Part shown: in pieces, positions 37,461 through 49,375 of the stretch | Numbering within the stretch: position 1 is the stretch's first letter | Layout of the letters: the number at the start of each line of letters is the position of its first letter | DNA from: Schistocephalus solidus | Lineage: Eukaryota; Platyhelminthes; Cestoda; Diphyllobothriidea; Diphyllobothriidae | Length of the DNA stretch: 64,000 nucleotides | Reading direction: 5' to 3' | Assembly (NCBI GenBank): GCA_017591395.1 | Contig: WEDG01001471.1 | Coordinates: 1-64,000 of the forward strand | Program-made: the position numbers and the translations under genes | Notes under the pieces: model-generated | The model's input: the letters and a program-made list of their open reading frames with translations, nothing else | Databases searched by the model: none | Told to the model about the DNA's origin: nothing

Positions 37461-40400
37461 ACAAATTATGACATCCTGAGCCTTCTATATTTTATTTATT
37501 TTAATAGGATATGGATTCTAAGTTTTTCAAATGCTGAACTAGTCATAATTAAGGAAAAGAAAAGCAAAACAGTGTTAAGATCGCTGAGTAAATTTTCAAT
37601 CAAAAATATGATTGTCAGCCCAAAACGTTTACTGGCTTTACCGTGAAAAAACGGTTTTCGATTTTAAAACGTTTCCTACATCAAGTTTGTAAATTTACTT
37701 GTCATACAGCATAATCTCAAGCTATTTCAGTCACGGCAGAATGCAGACTTTCGAAGAAATGTCTTTTTGGCCATCTGCAAAAACAACAGTCCGTAAAAAA
37801 TATTTCTTAGTAAGCGTGAATTTTTCACATGTATTTACGATTTCCTCATAGAAAACATGCAAAAAAATTATTCTTTCTGGCACCCATTTATGAAATTATC
37901 TCTCCTTCAAATGTTTACTTGAATAAAGGAACTTATTTCCAAAAAAACTTTGGACTGGACCCGCTTTTATACTTGCGCTCAGGGTTTCCAAACTATAGGA
38001 TGGATTCCTACCAGCTAATGAAAATCACATATTTTTCTACGCTATAGGGAAGAAGTCATGTAGTGCTCAGAAATTTGGCCACGGTGGTAACCCATGTTGT
38101 AGGCCTTTAAATTCTCATTTATAAATAGACCGATACGATGCTTTATGACTGTAGGTTTCACTGTCTTCAAAATTCTTATAATTACAAGCTTTTTTAAACC
38201 GAAAGATACCCTTACTTTGGGTAACAACTTTGGAGAAGAGTGTTACGGAGGATTAAAACTGTGTAGTCATGGGCTAAAGCGAAGCGATGATGAAATCGCA
38301 CGCGGCAGAGTTGACCAAACCGGCTGCGAAAATGCACACGTTAACTAAGGTAGCCAATCAGCGTGGGCCGCAGCTTCGTGTCTTGCTCATGCCTGTGGCC
38401 GGTCGAACATTCGAGGCTTTCCTGTGAGGGGTTTCTCGCTCACGTAACGGACACTCAACGACAGGCCCGCCATAGGACAGAAGCTTCTAAAATGTCCTTC
38501 AGGATTGGCGTGCAATACGCCGGAATTTTTCCAGAACGATCAGGATCCGAAGTAGATAAGGCGAGGTTGGCAGAAGGAAAAACCCCCGCGTCTGTAGGCT
38601 GGTGATAAAGTGTTTGTTTATGGAAACTGTTTTTTTCTGTTATTCTGCCTAACCGTCGGGCTATAGCAAGGCGACAATTCGCTACTAAATGCTGACGATA
38701 AAAAATCCTATTTCTGGTAAATATATTTGAGCTAGCCAATATTATCGAAATTGAATGCGAAAAGATCCTACTTATTACGTAGTCACTTTTGCGGACAGTA
38801 GCTTTTACATTCGGTTTGAAGGTAGCTCGTTCGAAAGCCGTCAACCTGGCCTGTTTAACATATCTTCGGATTATGCTGCATTATAATTAGTATTCCAACA
38901 ATACTTAAGGAATATTTTTGAATCAGATTCGCATTTCCGAATTTTTGGTTAACATTTCATTATATGGCAGTTTAACTCTATATGCATATAATGTTACCTT
39001 GTATTAATTCACCTTACCTTAAAATTTCGCATTGCAACAACGACTCATCTTATCAAAATTGCAGCTACAACACATCGGTCATATTATTCGGTGGTAGCTA
39101 ATGTTCAAAATATTGCAGCAAATCCAATGGAACATCGATCGAAATTCCGTGATAAGGTCCCACCAATCTACCCCAAGCCACTGAGTCAAAGTCTACTAGC
39201 AGCAGCAGAAGCGACTGCCATTAGGCTGAAGAAGCCGATCTTGTGCGTACAAAATAACCTCGTCCAAGCTCCACGCTTAGCTTGGCCAATGGCTGCATTC
39301 CTGTATGCATTCCCCCGGGCCATCTCTGTCCTCTCCATTTCCCTCGAACGGCTCTACCAAACACTCACTGCCGCCTATCATACTATGTCTTATCATCCTC
39401 CCCTATGCACACCTCTCAGACAACCCACACAAATGGACAAAATTTATAGATTTCATGTTTAAATGTTCTACTACGTTCCAACGTTTCCCTATAACTGTAC
39501 TTGCCTGAAGCGAAGTTATCGAAAGCAGCACGTATCCTCGCCAAGTCGTCTTTTGAATCTTCCAAATGGAACAAATTGTTCTAGAGCATCTAATATTTTG
39601 CCAACTACGAACATTATCCCAAGTTGCTTCCTACAGGTTTCCGGGTACGCTTTTCAATAAGCATAGTTTCAACCCTCTGTGCGAATTTCACAATAAAATG
39701 TTTTTGGCAACTCCAACTTTCCTTTATTAGGGCCCTAGAGACTACTTTGTTGTACGTCCCATTTATAAAATGCGGTTGCCTTTATGCAGGCAAAAAACTA
39801 AATAAATATATACACTGTCTAATTACTGACACTTTTTTTAACTTTCCTCATTATGTTTCATAGAAAGATGCGTACACGATACAGCATACTGGCAGCAGAG
39901 ATACTAGCTAAAAGCCCAGCTTTGTGTTTGCCGCTGGATGGCACAGCTGTGAGGGCTTCGGTTCATCGGTTGGTCAGTCAGTGCAAATATTCATACCAAC
40001 ATGTCGTCGGTACCCAATGATTGTAGAATATACTGATTTAATCAAGGTTAGAGATTTATTTCTAAAAAAGATACTTATATAAAGTGAGTATGCTACAGTG
40101 CAGAACTTGTTTATGAATTTGGGAGTTTATATTAATGTCTACTTAATTTTGATACGTGGGGCTTTTTTCGCATACGTTTGAGGTTCGTTTAATTTTTTGC
40201 AAGAGATAAAGTTCAGGAAAACTTCTCTTATGAAATCTAGTGTATAAGATTTAAAACAGTTCAGTTCTTAATATATTCGTGAAAGGCATGTATCATTTTG
40301 CTCGTTCTTAACATTTTCAAATTAGCCAGTTATCTGCATGTTGACGGGAAAAGGATCTGGGTAACACAAAATATGTATGGTAAAAATGACATTCTTAATT

Positions 40401-42486
40401 GGCAAAGCTGTATTGCTTTGGCTGTGACTAAATCTGTGAAAATAAGAACCTTCGTTCGACTGGGTTCCTTATAGTATGCGCAACTCTTTCAAGTTGCTAG
40501 GTGTAAGTTGTCTGATAGGTACTAAGAGCGTTATTTGGCTTCTAAATTCCCTTCACAAAAAGTATTTATTTTAGATGAGTGGAAAAAGATGGTGATTTCT
40601 TTCAGAAGATTCTGCAAAGGCGATTTCGGGTGTTTATAACTACTGCAATTCCAAGGAAGGGGATTACTAAGATCTTAAATTCTATCCAGGGATGCTCACC
40701 GATGGCCTAAGATTTTCAGACCACAATATTTGCAGGTACGAAAAACGAAAATACGGGTTTGATAGGTAACTTCCACTGGTCATTTGCTGCTGCTATGCCA
40801 ATATTTTAGAAATATCAGCTGATAAGTTTGGTTACCCTAGTTAGCTTGTTCAGCCATCAAAAACCAGTGTATCATAACGACTTCTTTTTAAACAGCTCGC
40901 GATGGTAGGTTTATCACGCTCACTAATAGCGGATGTTGCAAAGTACACAGAACCTGTCAATATAAGATTGTTTTTATTTCGCAGTGTTACAGCTGAATGA
41001 GCAGAACTTTCAGGGATGTCAAGCATGCCACTGTACGTGACTCAACTTGACTTGATGGTTCAACGCGTATTAAAGTATCTCAAAGAATTTTTAAAATATA
41101 TGAATCGTGTGCGTCAGAATTGAAGTTATGCTTTTAAGACAAACAGAAGGTATTGGTAGGTTATGTCTCAAGGTTCTTATCTACCTTCGCACGACGAGCA
41201 TGGCTAAAGTGTTAAGTCTCATATATCACTTAGTCTGTTTCCACTTGAAAAAGGATCAGTTTTTGGCAACGAATTATGTTAACCAGTTTACCAGTAAGGT
41301 AAACTTCTATTATTGTGCTGTCCAGTCTAAGGTCTCGTGTAATGTAGACAAAACTCATTGGCCGATCGCTTCAGAAGCTACCTAAGATTCGTACGAATCA
41401 CAATAACGGTGACCAAAAATTTGGCTCAAAATATCTGCAATGTTCGAAAACTAGAATCTACATTCGACACTGTAAGATAGTACAATTCCTCGTGTACTAG
41501 AAACGGACAACGTTTGCCTTCATTTTTCCACCATCCAGCTGCTTTTGAGTAGTTCAACTTAGTCTGTATTATACCAAAGTTCTGGAGCATGTCAGTCTGC
41601 TTGGAGAAAGGATTAAAACCTCAATATCCGTATCGGTAATATTTCATAAGTTTATATGTGTTTTTGGCAAATGGGCATTTATAGCTTCAGGTGTGGTTTT
41701 GTACCAACTTGTCTCTTTTAGAATTTGGCCATTTGTCAAGAAGTTGAGATTATAAAGGCAGCTTTTGCAAGTGATAACCCCTACAGTTAGTTCGTAATAC
41801 TATTTTCCTGCTCCGTAATATTTACTTTTAAAGACCTTTTTGGTGGATGGCCAGTAAATACAATATAGGCAAACTAATCAGCCTGCCGTAATGGATTCAT
41901 TTTAAGAAGATAACCATTAATGCGCAGTTCTTCAGTTGTACGTGCGATTGCTGAGGTTGAGTGGAATGCGTAGAATAAACTAAAGGACGCTTCGGGAGGT
42001 GGGGAAAAATTTTGGCGTCCCTTTACTCGTAGACATAATTATGGATTTTAGGAAAGGGATTTCGACTTATATTGGAAGGATATGATAAAAGCTGTGAAGT
42101 TTTGATGAGTTTGCATTTTGGCTGGAATGCGAAAAGTCGATTCGCTCATTTTCTGCCCACGTAACTATCTCCTATGGACACTTGCAGAATGGTTGATTCC
42201 TCAAATTTAAACTTGTCGAGGCTTCAGAAATTAATCTACAGAATTCAACTTCACCTGTCAGCCGTGATTTGGGGGCGAAGTAAGGCAAACCTCTCAACGA
42301 AAATGACAACAAGTTTTATATGGTTAGTGAGGTTGTGCGATTTATATCGAAGTGAGAATTGCCTTGCTTTTAGTTGACGCATGTAATTCAAGCGTACAAT
42401 AAATCGTTAGATAGTTTACAGTGTAAGACTAACAATCCCGTAAAGGAAACAATTGAGAGGTCTTTGTGCATTTACATTGTTACTCT
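37461..42486. other. AT-rich stretch with two GC-rich islets, no supported gene
   Basis: Islets at 38,240-38,620 (frames open on both strands: 38,363-38,605 plus, 38,455-38,844 minus) and 39,090-39,430 (a 123-codon plus-strand frame, Ala/Leu/Pro-rich) have no domain or convincing splice sites. They are most likely old repeats, but a diverged exon cannot be excluded. Confidence 0.35.
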
Positions 42487-42816
42487 TCAAAATGCCCCAC
42501 CTTTCAAGAATAAATCTGTAAGACACAAGAATATAAACTTCCCGTAATACATTTGGCCGTTCGTTAAATTCTAGGGAAAATATGGTTAGAGTTAATTTAA
42601 GGGTTATAATTGGCATTAGCAATGAGCTAGATCAAAGGTAAAAATTAGGGCTTTAGTTTACGTTGCAGCTAAAGCTAGACTGAGGATAAGGTAAAAATAT
42701 AAGGTTATGTCTAGAACAAGTTTTAATGTCTTAGCTGGGGTTAAGAGCTGAAATACCTACCTCTGTTACTGAGGTCGTTCTTATTTCACATCTTTCCGAT
42801 TAAATGAAGTTATCCT
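42487..42816 (+). mobile_element. Inverted-repeat element, degenerate copy
   Basis: AAGAATATAAACTTCCCGTA (42,518-42,537), then a block aligning to the subterminal CATGTGGCTTTGCGTC region, precede a heavily mutated GGTTAGAG/AAGGGTTA core. The right end (CTACCTCTGTTACTGAGGTC ... TTCTTATTTC) is followed by AGTTATCC. Family membership rests on the collinear order of these blocks. Confidence 0.5.
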
Positions 42817-44865
42817 GGCTGTATTAAAAAGGAGAACAAAAGAAATCGCGAACACTGACACTATTCTTACTATATATATTGGTTGTGAATAGTAAATGAA
42901 AAAATCGAGAGTAAAAAGTTTACGAAATTGTTGCATCGGTTGAGTAGCAATCCGAAAGGTTTTAGAGTAGGAGTCATTAAGTTGGCTGTAGTTACAAGCC
43001 TAAAACCCCGAAAAAAGTTATTATTTTACGATGCAAAAAGATAAAAATGAAAACCTCGTTCATTAATAAAGAGGGGACACGCAATACCGAACAGCAGAGA
43101 ACTCGCAAAGATCGCATTTATTGAAGATGGCGTGAATTTTCAAAATTCAGGATGGATTGAGAAAAAACGAGAGATTTTGAATAGGTATTTCAAGTTAACC
43201 TTTCTATTGTTTACTCAAAGGGCATGTTTTTCAATCCAATTAAATATAATACTTAAAGGTGTTAAACGATTTCAGGCAACCGGTAGGAAGAAAATGAGGA
43301 ATGACGTTGTCTAGGAATTAACTAACAACATTTCGACATTCGGAATAATCTACATTTTTCCTTACTTTTTAATTTTTACCGAATGCGGCTGGAAATAAGG
43401 GGACTAATTGTGTTTCTCAGGTAAATAATGCGGTGAATTTAACAGGAAGTAATGGATCTTGCACACGTGCTTAGTATCACCAAATATTACAAGATAATGC
43501 GAACAGCTCAATGTATATATGGTGATATGCGCGTTTGCTAATTTGCACAAACATACCATCTAGCATTTTGGTCAACAGTGTATATAGGATGTGCAATTCT
43601 GGGCATTCGACTACACTTAGCTGAGTATGTTTCTGAAGATAGACTTGAGTGAGGATCGGAAATTTCAGGGTAATAAAGCTATTGTACCAGCGTTCATGTG
43701 TTCTTATTTGTAATAAGTAAGCACTCGAGTAGTCTAATATTTCTAACTTACGATTTTATCAACTAGAACCTTTAATTTTTTCAGTTAAAATTGCAGGGTC
43801 TTTGACGTACTGGCGTACAAGGGATATCGCAGGTTGAAGGCGAATTATTCTTGATGGGAACAAAGGGCTGAACTTGCAAATAAATAGCCCCTCGTGTATG
43901 AAAGGTATCATTGTGCTAAATTCCAGGGTGATGCATGTTCCCGTGTCCTCATCTAACCTTTACTGTAACTCTCGTTTCGAATTTAACGCAAGCTCACCTG
44001 TATTACAAGAGACACCCATTCCCGTATCCTACCATGATAAGGTCAGGGCAGTTTGGGGAAACAAGTGTCAACAACATTAATGACAACTTATAGTCCTTTC
44101 GACGTGTGCATTGCAGGCGAAATAAGGTAAAGAAAGCAGGCCGGACGTCTCAATGAAAATTTTTCAATTTGAATTTTGCGAAAATGATTTTGGAAAGCGA
44201 TTAAATAACTCCATTTGACTGGGGAAACACTATCCTCAGGAGAATGATTCATGCAAAAAGCAAGTTATAATACTAACTAGTTGTACACGTACGTCAAGAA
44301 TAATTTAAGAATAAAAAGCTAGGCTTTTTGTAAAAACCCAATTTTTTTGGGGTATTTGGAAAAGGAAGATTTAACACCTACAGGTTTCGTTCGTTTCTAA
44401 GGGATTTCTTGGCCCATTGAAGCCAAATTAAGCGTTACACTTGACATCTGATCCAGCAACCAAGTAATATTTTCCTCTTTTACTTAATCGTTGTGTAATA
44501 AATCAAAACATATTCCCAGTTGTTCAATGATCTTAAACAGGCGAATTCAAAATGAACAGGCAACTTTTGTAATGGTCTAACCTATAGTATATTTTTAATG
44601 ATAACTCTTCATCCTGTCTGCTGTAAAAGGCCGACTTCATGAGCCTTCTTGCACTGTTCGCAGAACCATTTTACTTTTCTGATTTAAACTAAGGTCTGAA
44701 AAATGTATATCCACCCTGATTTACGAAACGTAAATAATAAACTCCCTAAGGAGGAATATGGTTCGAAAATGTCCGTTTTTAATGACCAGCTAATGACGGT
44801 GTGGTTATTTTCAGAAGTTTCGCTACGGAAACCTTTTAAGATGACTTATATGACCTCCTAAACTG
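42817..44865. other. AT-rich stretch; possible family right-end fragment near 44,000
   Basis: CACCTGTATTACAAGAGACA (43,997-44,016), then CCCATTCCCGTATCCTACC, resembles the right terminus of the inverted-repeat family, without a visible core or left end. Nothing else is recognisable. Confidence 0.3.
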
Positions 44866-45136
44866 GGTATGATAAGAGGAAACGCTCGCAATTAAGGTAT
44901 TTCGGCGCCAAACGCCAGGGCAAATGGTTAGTTTTATCGTTATGGTTAGCCTTATGGTAAGTGTAAAGGTTAAGTCTAGGGTTAAGATTAAGATTAAAGC
45001 TAAGGTCCAGGTGTACGTTAGGGCTATTGTTGGGGTGGCACTTTCCTGAAATTGTGCGGAGGACCACCTTTATTACTCGAGCAGTACGTTCCTATTTCTG
45101 CATCGTGCTTAGGAGGCCATGTTAGTAATTTTTACC
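44866..45136 (+). mobile_element. Inverted-repeat element, degenerate copy
   Basis: GATAAGAGGAAACGCTCGCA at the left and the following TTTCGGCGCCAAACGCCAGG align to the family left end. The core has TCTAGGGTTAAGATTAAG-type units. The right end (GACCACCTTTATTACTCGAG ... GTTCCTATTTCTGC) closes at AATTTTTACC, the expected inverse of GGTAA. Confidence 0.6.
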
Positions 45137-46014
45137 GAAAAATACATAGGTAGCCGTACAATAAAGGCTGCGTCTAGGCTGTTTAATTTTACTATCCACA
45201 ATGTCGTCAGAAAATGTTAAACATGGCCACTCCATAAAAAATTGGTGTACTAGTGCAAGCAAGTACACTGGGAAAACGCACATAAACTGTATAAAACTAC
45301 GTTTTCAAGAGACTGCGCGCAAAGTCTACAGAACACAACTGATTGTATTAAATGAATGGGCACTCCACCGATCTTTAGAACTTTTTCAGTTGCACTCATT
45401 GAAATAGATTTTGTTTGAATTTTAGATCATGAAAAAGGTTGACCCTACCCATCTCTAACGTTTAGATAAAGTTCGGGATTGATCCTGATTAAAGATGTCT
45501 CCATGACTTTACCTAAACCGTTTTCATTAATTTCTCACTAAATCCCCCACGCACACGTATCCATTGGTCATACTGGTAGACTCTGGAGAACCGATATTAA
45601 CCACCACAAGCTGGTCATTTGACATCATGACACCTCGTCTTTCACTTTTGCGCATTTATCAGAGAAAATTTTTACTGTTAAGGTCGTTACAATTGGAACC
45701 TTTTCATAGCACGGGTACAAGGTTAAAGCCCGAACACGTGTTTCACTGGTATTCTGGCGCTGTTTAACTTTCAGTCTCCGACTATAAACCTTCAAATAGA
45801 CATATTGACTTCATGTTAGCGATTGATTATTGAGGAAATTAAAAAGCAGCAACATATCCTATGTCAATTGATTTTATAATAACATAATTTCCACGAGAAT
45901 CACACAACAGCAGGGAGAATTTCTCGAATTTCAGTACTCTGAACTAGGCCGCTTAAACCATATTTTTGACGAATGGAGGCTAATGTCCGCATTCCAGGTG
46001 TGTGTATACGTGGA
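45137..46014. other. Spacer without supported features
   Basis: Only short frames of no recognisable type. The minus-strand frame 45,900-46,091 runs out of the neighbouring foldback arm and is discussed there. Confidence 0.4.
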
Positions 46015-46530
46015 GAAGAAGAAGAAGGTTTTTTGTTCACCGGAAGCATGGCTTTATTCGTCTGAGATATGGAAATCTTATTGGAGTCCATCGTCAGAGA
46101 TAAAACAGCAATATAAACGAGTATTATTTATAGAGGGGGCAGGGGCTCATCAGATCTGGCGCTGGCATACAGGGCCTTGTGTAGTCACCTCTGGACTAGC
46201 GCCATTGGGATCTAACGGTCACGAGTTTAACTTCGCAGCCACGAATATCATCACCCACGCCAGATTCAAGACAAGCCGATAATTTATTGAAGCCTGGGCC
46301 TCCGATGAGAACTCGGTCAATCGATCTATCGATCTAGTTCCGGCATAGAGGGCACCGTGTAGTCAACTCCGGATTGGCGCCACTGGTGTCTGATTAGCCC
46401 CTGCCCCCAACCCATAAACGTTAGTCATTTATGTGGCTATTTTATCTCTGACGATGGACTCCAGTATAAGTTCCAAAGCTCAGACGAATAAAGCTATGAT
46501 TCCGGTGAACGAACAACCTTCTTCTTCTTC
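46015..46530. mobile_element. Foldback element with inverted arms and internal direct repeat
   Basis: The first ~110 bases (GAAGAAGAAGAAGG ... GGAGTCCATCGTCAGAGATAAAA) are repeated in inverse orientation at the end (46,435-46,530). The homology continues patchily inward to GGGGGCAGGGGCT (46,135-46,147) and its inverse near 46,397-46,409. Inside, a ~65-base segment is repeated directly at about 46,149-46,213 and 46,330-46,394 (shared GTGTAGTCA and GCGCCA blocks). Each arm carries an outward-facing short frame starting MDS and containing QTNKAM.PVN..PSSSS; the frames diverge once they leave the element. No transposase is present. The design is that of a foldback/MITE element, a family distinct from the telomere-core family. 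Confidence 0.75.
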
Positions 46531-46799
46531 AGCATCATTTTGGCTTGAGCCATCACCACTAGTGTCTATTTGCAGGACTCACTGCTCCTCTGCGTCCCTC
46601 CTAAGTCAAAATTTGCCAATTAATTTTTGAAAATATAGAGTTTCATGAAACACCATTTTTCCTTCAACTCCATTCAACCACCAAAGTAATGTCGTGTCCG
46701 ACCTTTTGATCTCTAAATTTGCACACAGCTTATGGAACCTCTAGTTCTATCACGAAAATCCCACAACTTGGTTCGTCTATCTGATTCCGGGTTGGTGGC

Positions 46800-46990
46800 A
46801 TCAACATCTAAATTCGCGAGTGCAGTTTAAGCGTAGGGTATAGGAATAGGCGTTCCTCGGAATATAGGCAACCTTGCGCCATGTGCCAGTGAAATTAGAG
46901 CTAGGGTTTATGCGAGGGTTATAACCCGGGAATAGATAAAATTCCTGGAACTTAACCCAAGGGTTTTCATTCCGGTGTTTTACCAATTTT
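46800..46990 (+). mobile_element. Inverted-repeat element, short degenerate copy
   Basis: GGTATAGGAATAGGCGTTCC (46,838-46,857) and GCGCCATGTGCCAGTGAAAT (46,876-46,895) match the left end. The core is short (AGCTAGGGTTTATGCGAGGG). The right end is mostly lost; TTTTACC at 46,977-46,983 may be its remnant. Confidence 0.45.
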
Positions 46991-47971
46991 GATTTTGTGT
47001 AAAGCCTACTCTTTTCAACTCCTAAACTTAATTGCTGTGTCAGTTACTTTACAACCAATTATGTAAAAGGTTTATTAAACGTACATGTGACTTTTGTGAA
47101 ATTCCATGATTCGATGCAGGCGATCATCATTTGGCTCGTGGAGGAGTCTCAAAGGCCGCAAGTAGCTGATATCATGATATTCTTCTTTTATAAAGTCCCC
47201 TATTTCAGCTGCAAGAGACATGAGCAAAGAGAAGAGATACAGTAATTGTGCGCTAGCTGCCTAAGTTGAATCTTCATCTGAATGTTGAGAACTGAATGTT
47301 GCGCATATTGGAAGGATGCTTGGTGTCACATTCAGGGGCTGGAAAATCCTACATATTTGACGTTACACAAAGTTATTGAAGTTGGCATGACAGCTTTACT
47401 GCTGGTTAAAAGCACATTCACAGGTTTCACTGATTGTTTGTGCCGTTGTGCGACTGACCTGTCAAAGCTTCAGTCAACCAGTTAATCTCCCGCTACGCCT
47501 AATAATTTTCTCAAAACTCAACATGCGAACCTATAATAAAGTGTTTTGTATTAACTTTTCTGCATCCAGCTGCTACCCGTGCCGGCAGCAGGGCGAATCA
47601 ATCAACACTTTTATATTGCGAACTGCCCGTTGAAAGCTCGTGAATATTATGCGATTCATTCCTTTAATTGCACTGATTTCGTTCCAAAACTACCTATCAA
47701 GTTTTGGAGCGATCATGAATATATACTGCAATTTGGCGCATTAATGTCAGAGGGAAGTTAAAAAGCTTAAAATCAGCGAACATTTCGACTATTTAAGATA
47801 GTTTTCTCGTAAATTCGGTGACAGTCCTGAAAACGGACTGATTTTAACCATAATTTTAAAAGATGCAATCAGTAATAAGAACGCATCGAAATTAAAAATC
47901 TAGTTTAGCAGCCAGCCGCATCAATGTTAATAATAACAGGAGAGGTCCCTCTTTTTTCAGTAATAAATGTC
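46991..47971. other. Spacer without supported gene
   Basis: Frames at 47,282-47,485 and 47,448-47,761 overlap in different phases. A stretch with CRQQGESINTF faintly resembles LTR-retrotransposon Gag, but the match is too short to call. Confidence 0.3.
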
Positions 47972-48381
47972 GGTAAGGTTGCCTCGTAGGGCCGCCTAAA
48001 CAAGGCAATGGAATAGAAACCACCCACAATACATGTGGCTTTGCGTCAACTTCCTTGGCAATTATGTTAAGGATTAAGGTGAGAGTCAGGGTCAAATTAA
48101 GGGTGGGATTTAACTTTGAGATTAAGGACAGAGTTACGGTTATGGTTACGATTGGGCTAAGGGTTAATATTTTAATCGCGTTTACCGTAGGTTGAGGTTA
48201 TGTATAGGGCTAGAGTAATAATAAAGGTAAGAGTTTAGTTTCAGGTAAGGGTAAGTGTTAAGGTTAAGACACTGGTATATGAACACTTCGTGAGCCTTAT
48301 CGTAAGGCAACCTATTTTAGGCAGGTAGGGTGGTTTCTATTTCCTTGTCCTGCGTAGGCGGTCATACATGGCATCCCTACC
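47972..48381 (+). mobile_element. Inverted-repeat element, telomere-like core, best-preserved copy
   Basis: 410 bases, bounded by GGTAAGGTTGCC and GGCATCCCTACC. The left end (GCCGCCTAAACAAGGCAATG, then GAATAGAAACCACCC) is the near-exact inverse of the right end (GGGTGGTTTCTATTTCC ... TAGGCGGTCATACATGG), giving terminal inverted repeats of about 54 bases. ACATGTGGCTTTGCGTCAAC lies subterminally. The core (48,065-48,270) consists of degenerate GGTTAAGG, GGGCTAAGGGTTA and AGGGTAAG units. It is the reference copy for the family. Confidence 0.85.
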
Positions 48382-49147
48382 AAAATATCTTTCCTGCATT
48401 TTAATTCTAAATGGAACAACGCTGCTAATTTCTTAGAAACCCGTCTTTAATATTTAAAACGCAAATATTTCAGGGCCTAGTGAAAAGAGGGACAAGTAGT
48501 ACCTGCTACTTGACATCTTCGACCTGTAGTCAAAAAATGTTTAGCACACAAATGATTCCCATTCGGGTCCATAGTTACCGTGTAATAATTAAAAAGATAA
48601 AATGATCCGACTACCTTAAGAAATAGAACGTGTTTGCTTAACCAATCATAAGTTAATGAGTCATTTTCTATAAACTGGAACCTTAACGACATTTCAATTT
48701 ATTCAAAGGACAAATTAAGGGTATTCACCGATCCTGCTAACTACAGGTTATCTACCTGGCTGCTCTAACTGAGCATGCAACCTCTGAGAAGGGGCGGTGT
48801 TTATTGCAAATCTAAGCTATATTTAATGCTAAAAAGCAAACTTCGTAAGAAAGTGATTTTTTGCTTTACCCTGAACGATGTAGGAGGCTAAGAGAGCAGA
48901 GGTATTCTCACTGCAGATCAGGACCCCAGTCACCAAGTCGCGTTTAATTTGTAACGCAAACAGGTAGCTGAAAGAAAAACATAGGGTGTTTTAAATAAAA
49001 AGGAGTAAACGTTCGAAGGAGAAAGCAGGAACCCGCAGTTAAAAGAGCGATGTATTTAGAAAACTCCAAGTTCACTAAAGGCTCGGGCTTTCGTTCATGC
49101 GTGAAAGAGCTATTCGGGATCCATATCCAAAATAGCATTATACAAAT
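48382..49147. other. Spacer without supported features
   Basis: Short frames only; nothing recognisable as gene or repeat. Confidence 0.4.
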
Positions 49148-49375
49148 GGTAAAATCTGGTAATAGAAACCTTCTCCCCCATCCCCAGTAACACAGGTGGG
49201 CCTGCAAAACATTTCAGGAAGGTTCCATATTCTCGTGTTTTAATCCTAAACATAATACGTACCATTATCTTATCCTTAAAACTAACCAAAACGCTACACG
49301 TAACCTATGCCTTGAGCCTAATCCTACCTGAGCACCAACCCTGACCTAAACGCTAACCCTGCGCCTCTTCATACA
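49148..49375 (-). mobile_element. Inverted-repeat element, degenerate copy in reverse orientation
   Basis: GGTAAAATCTGGTAATAGAA at the low-coordinate end, then CCAGTAACACAGGTGGGC, are the inverse of the family right end. The core reads as CCTAAC/CTAACCC units (GACCTAAACGCTAACCCTGC at 49,342-49,361), that is, TTAGGG-like on the minus strand. The other terminus is not recognisable. Confidence 0.55.

Noticed and set aside
39091..39462. 123-codon plus-strand frame as a gene
   Set aside because: Ala/Leu/Pro-rich without domain and without defensible acceptor and donor; kept only as a GC-rich islet.
47540..47761. Gypsy-type Gag fragment (CRQQGESINTF)
   Set aside because: Only about ten residues resemble Gag; no zinc knuckle, protease or LTR nearby.
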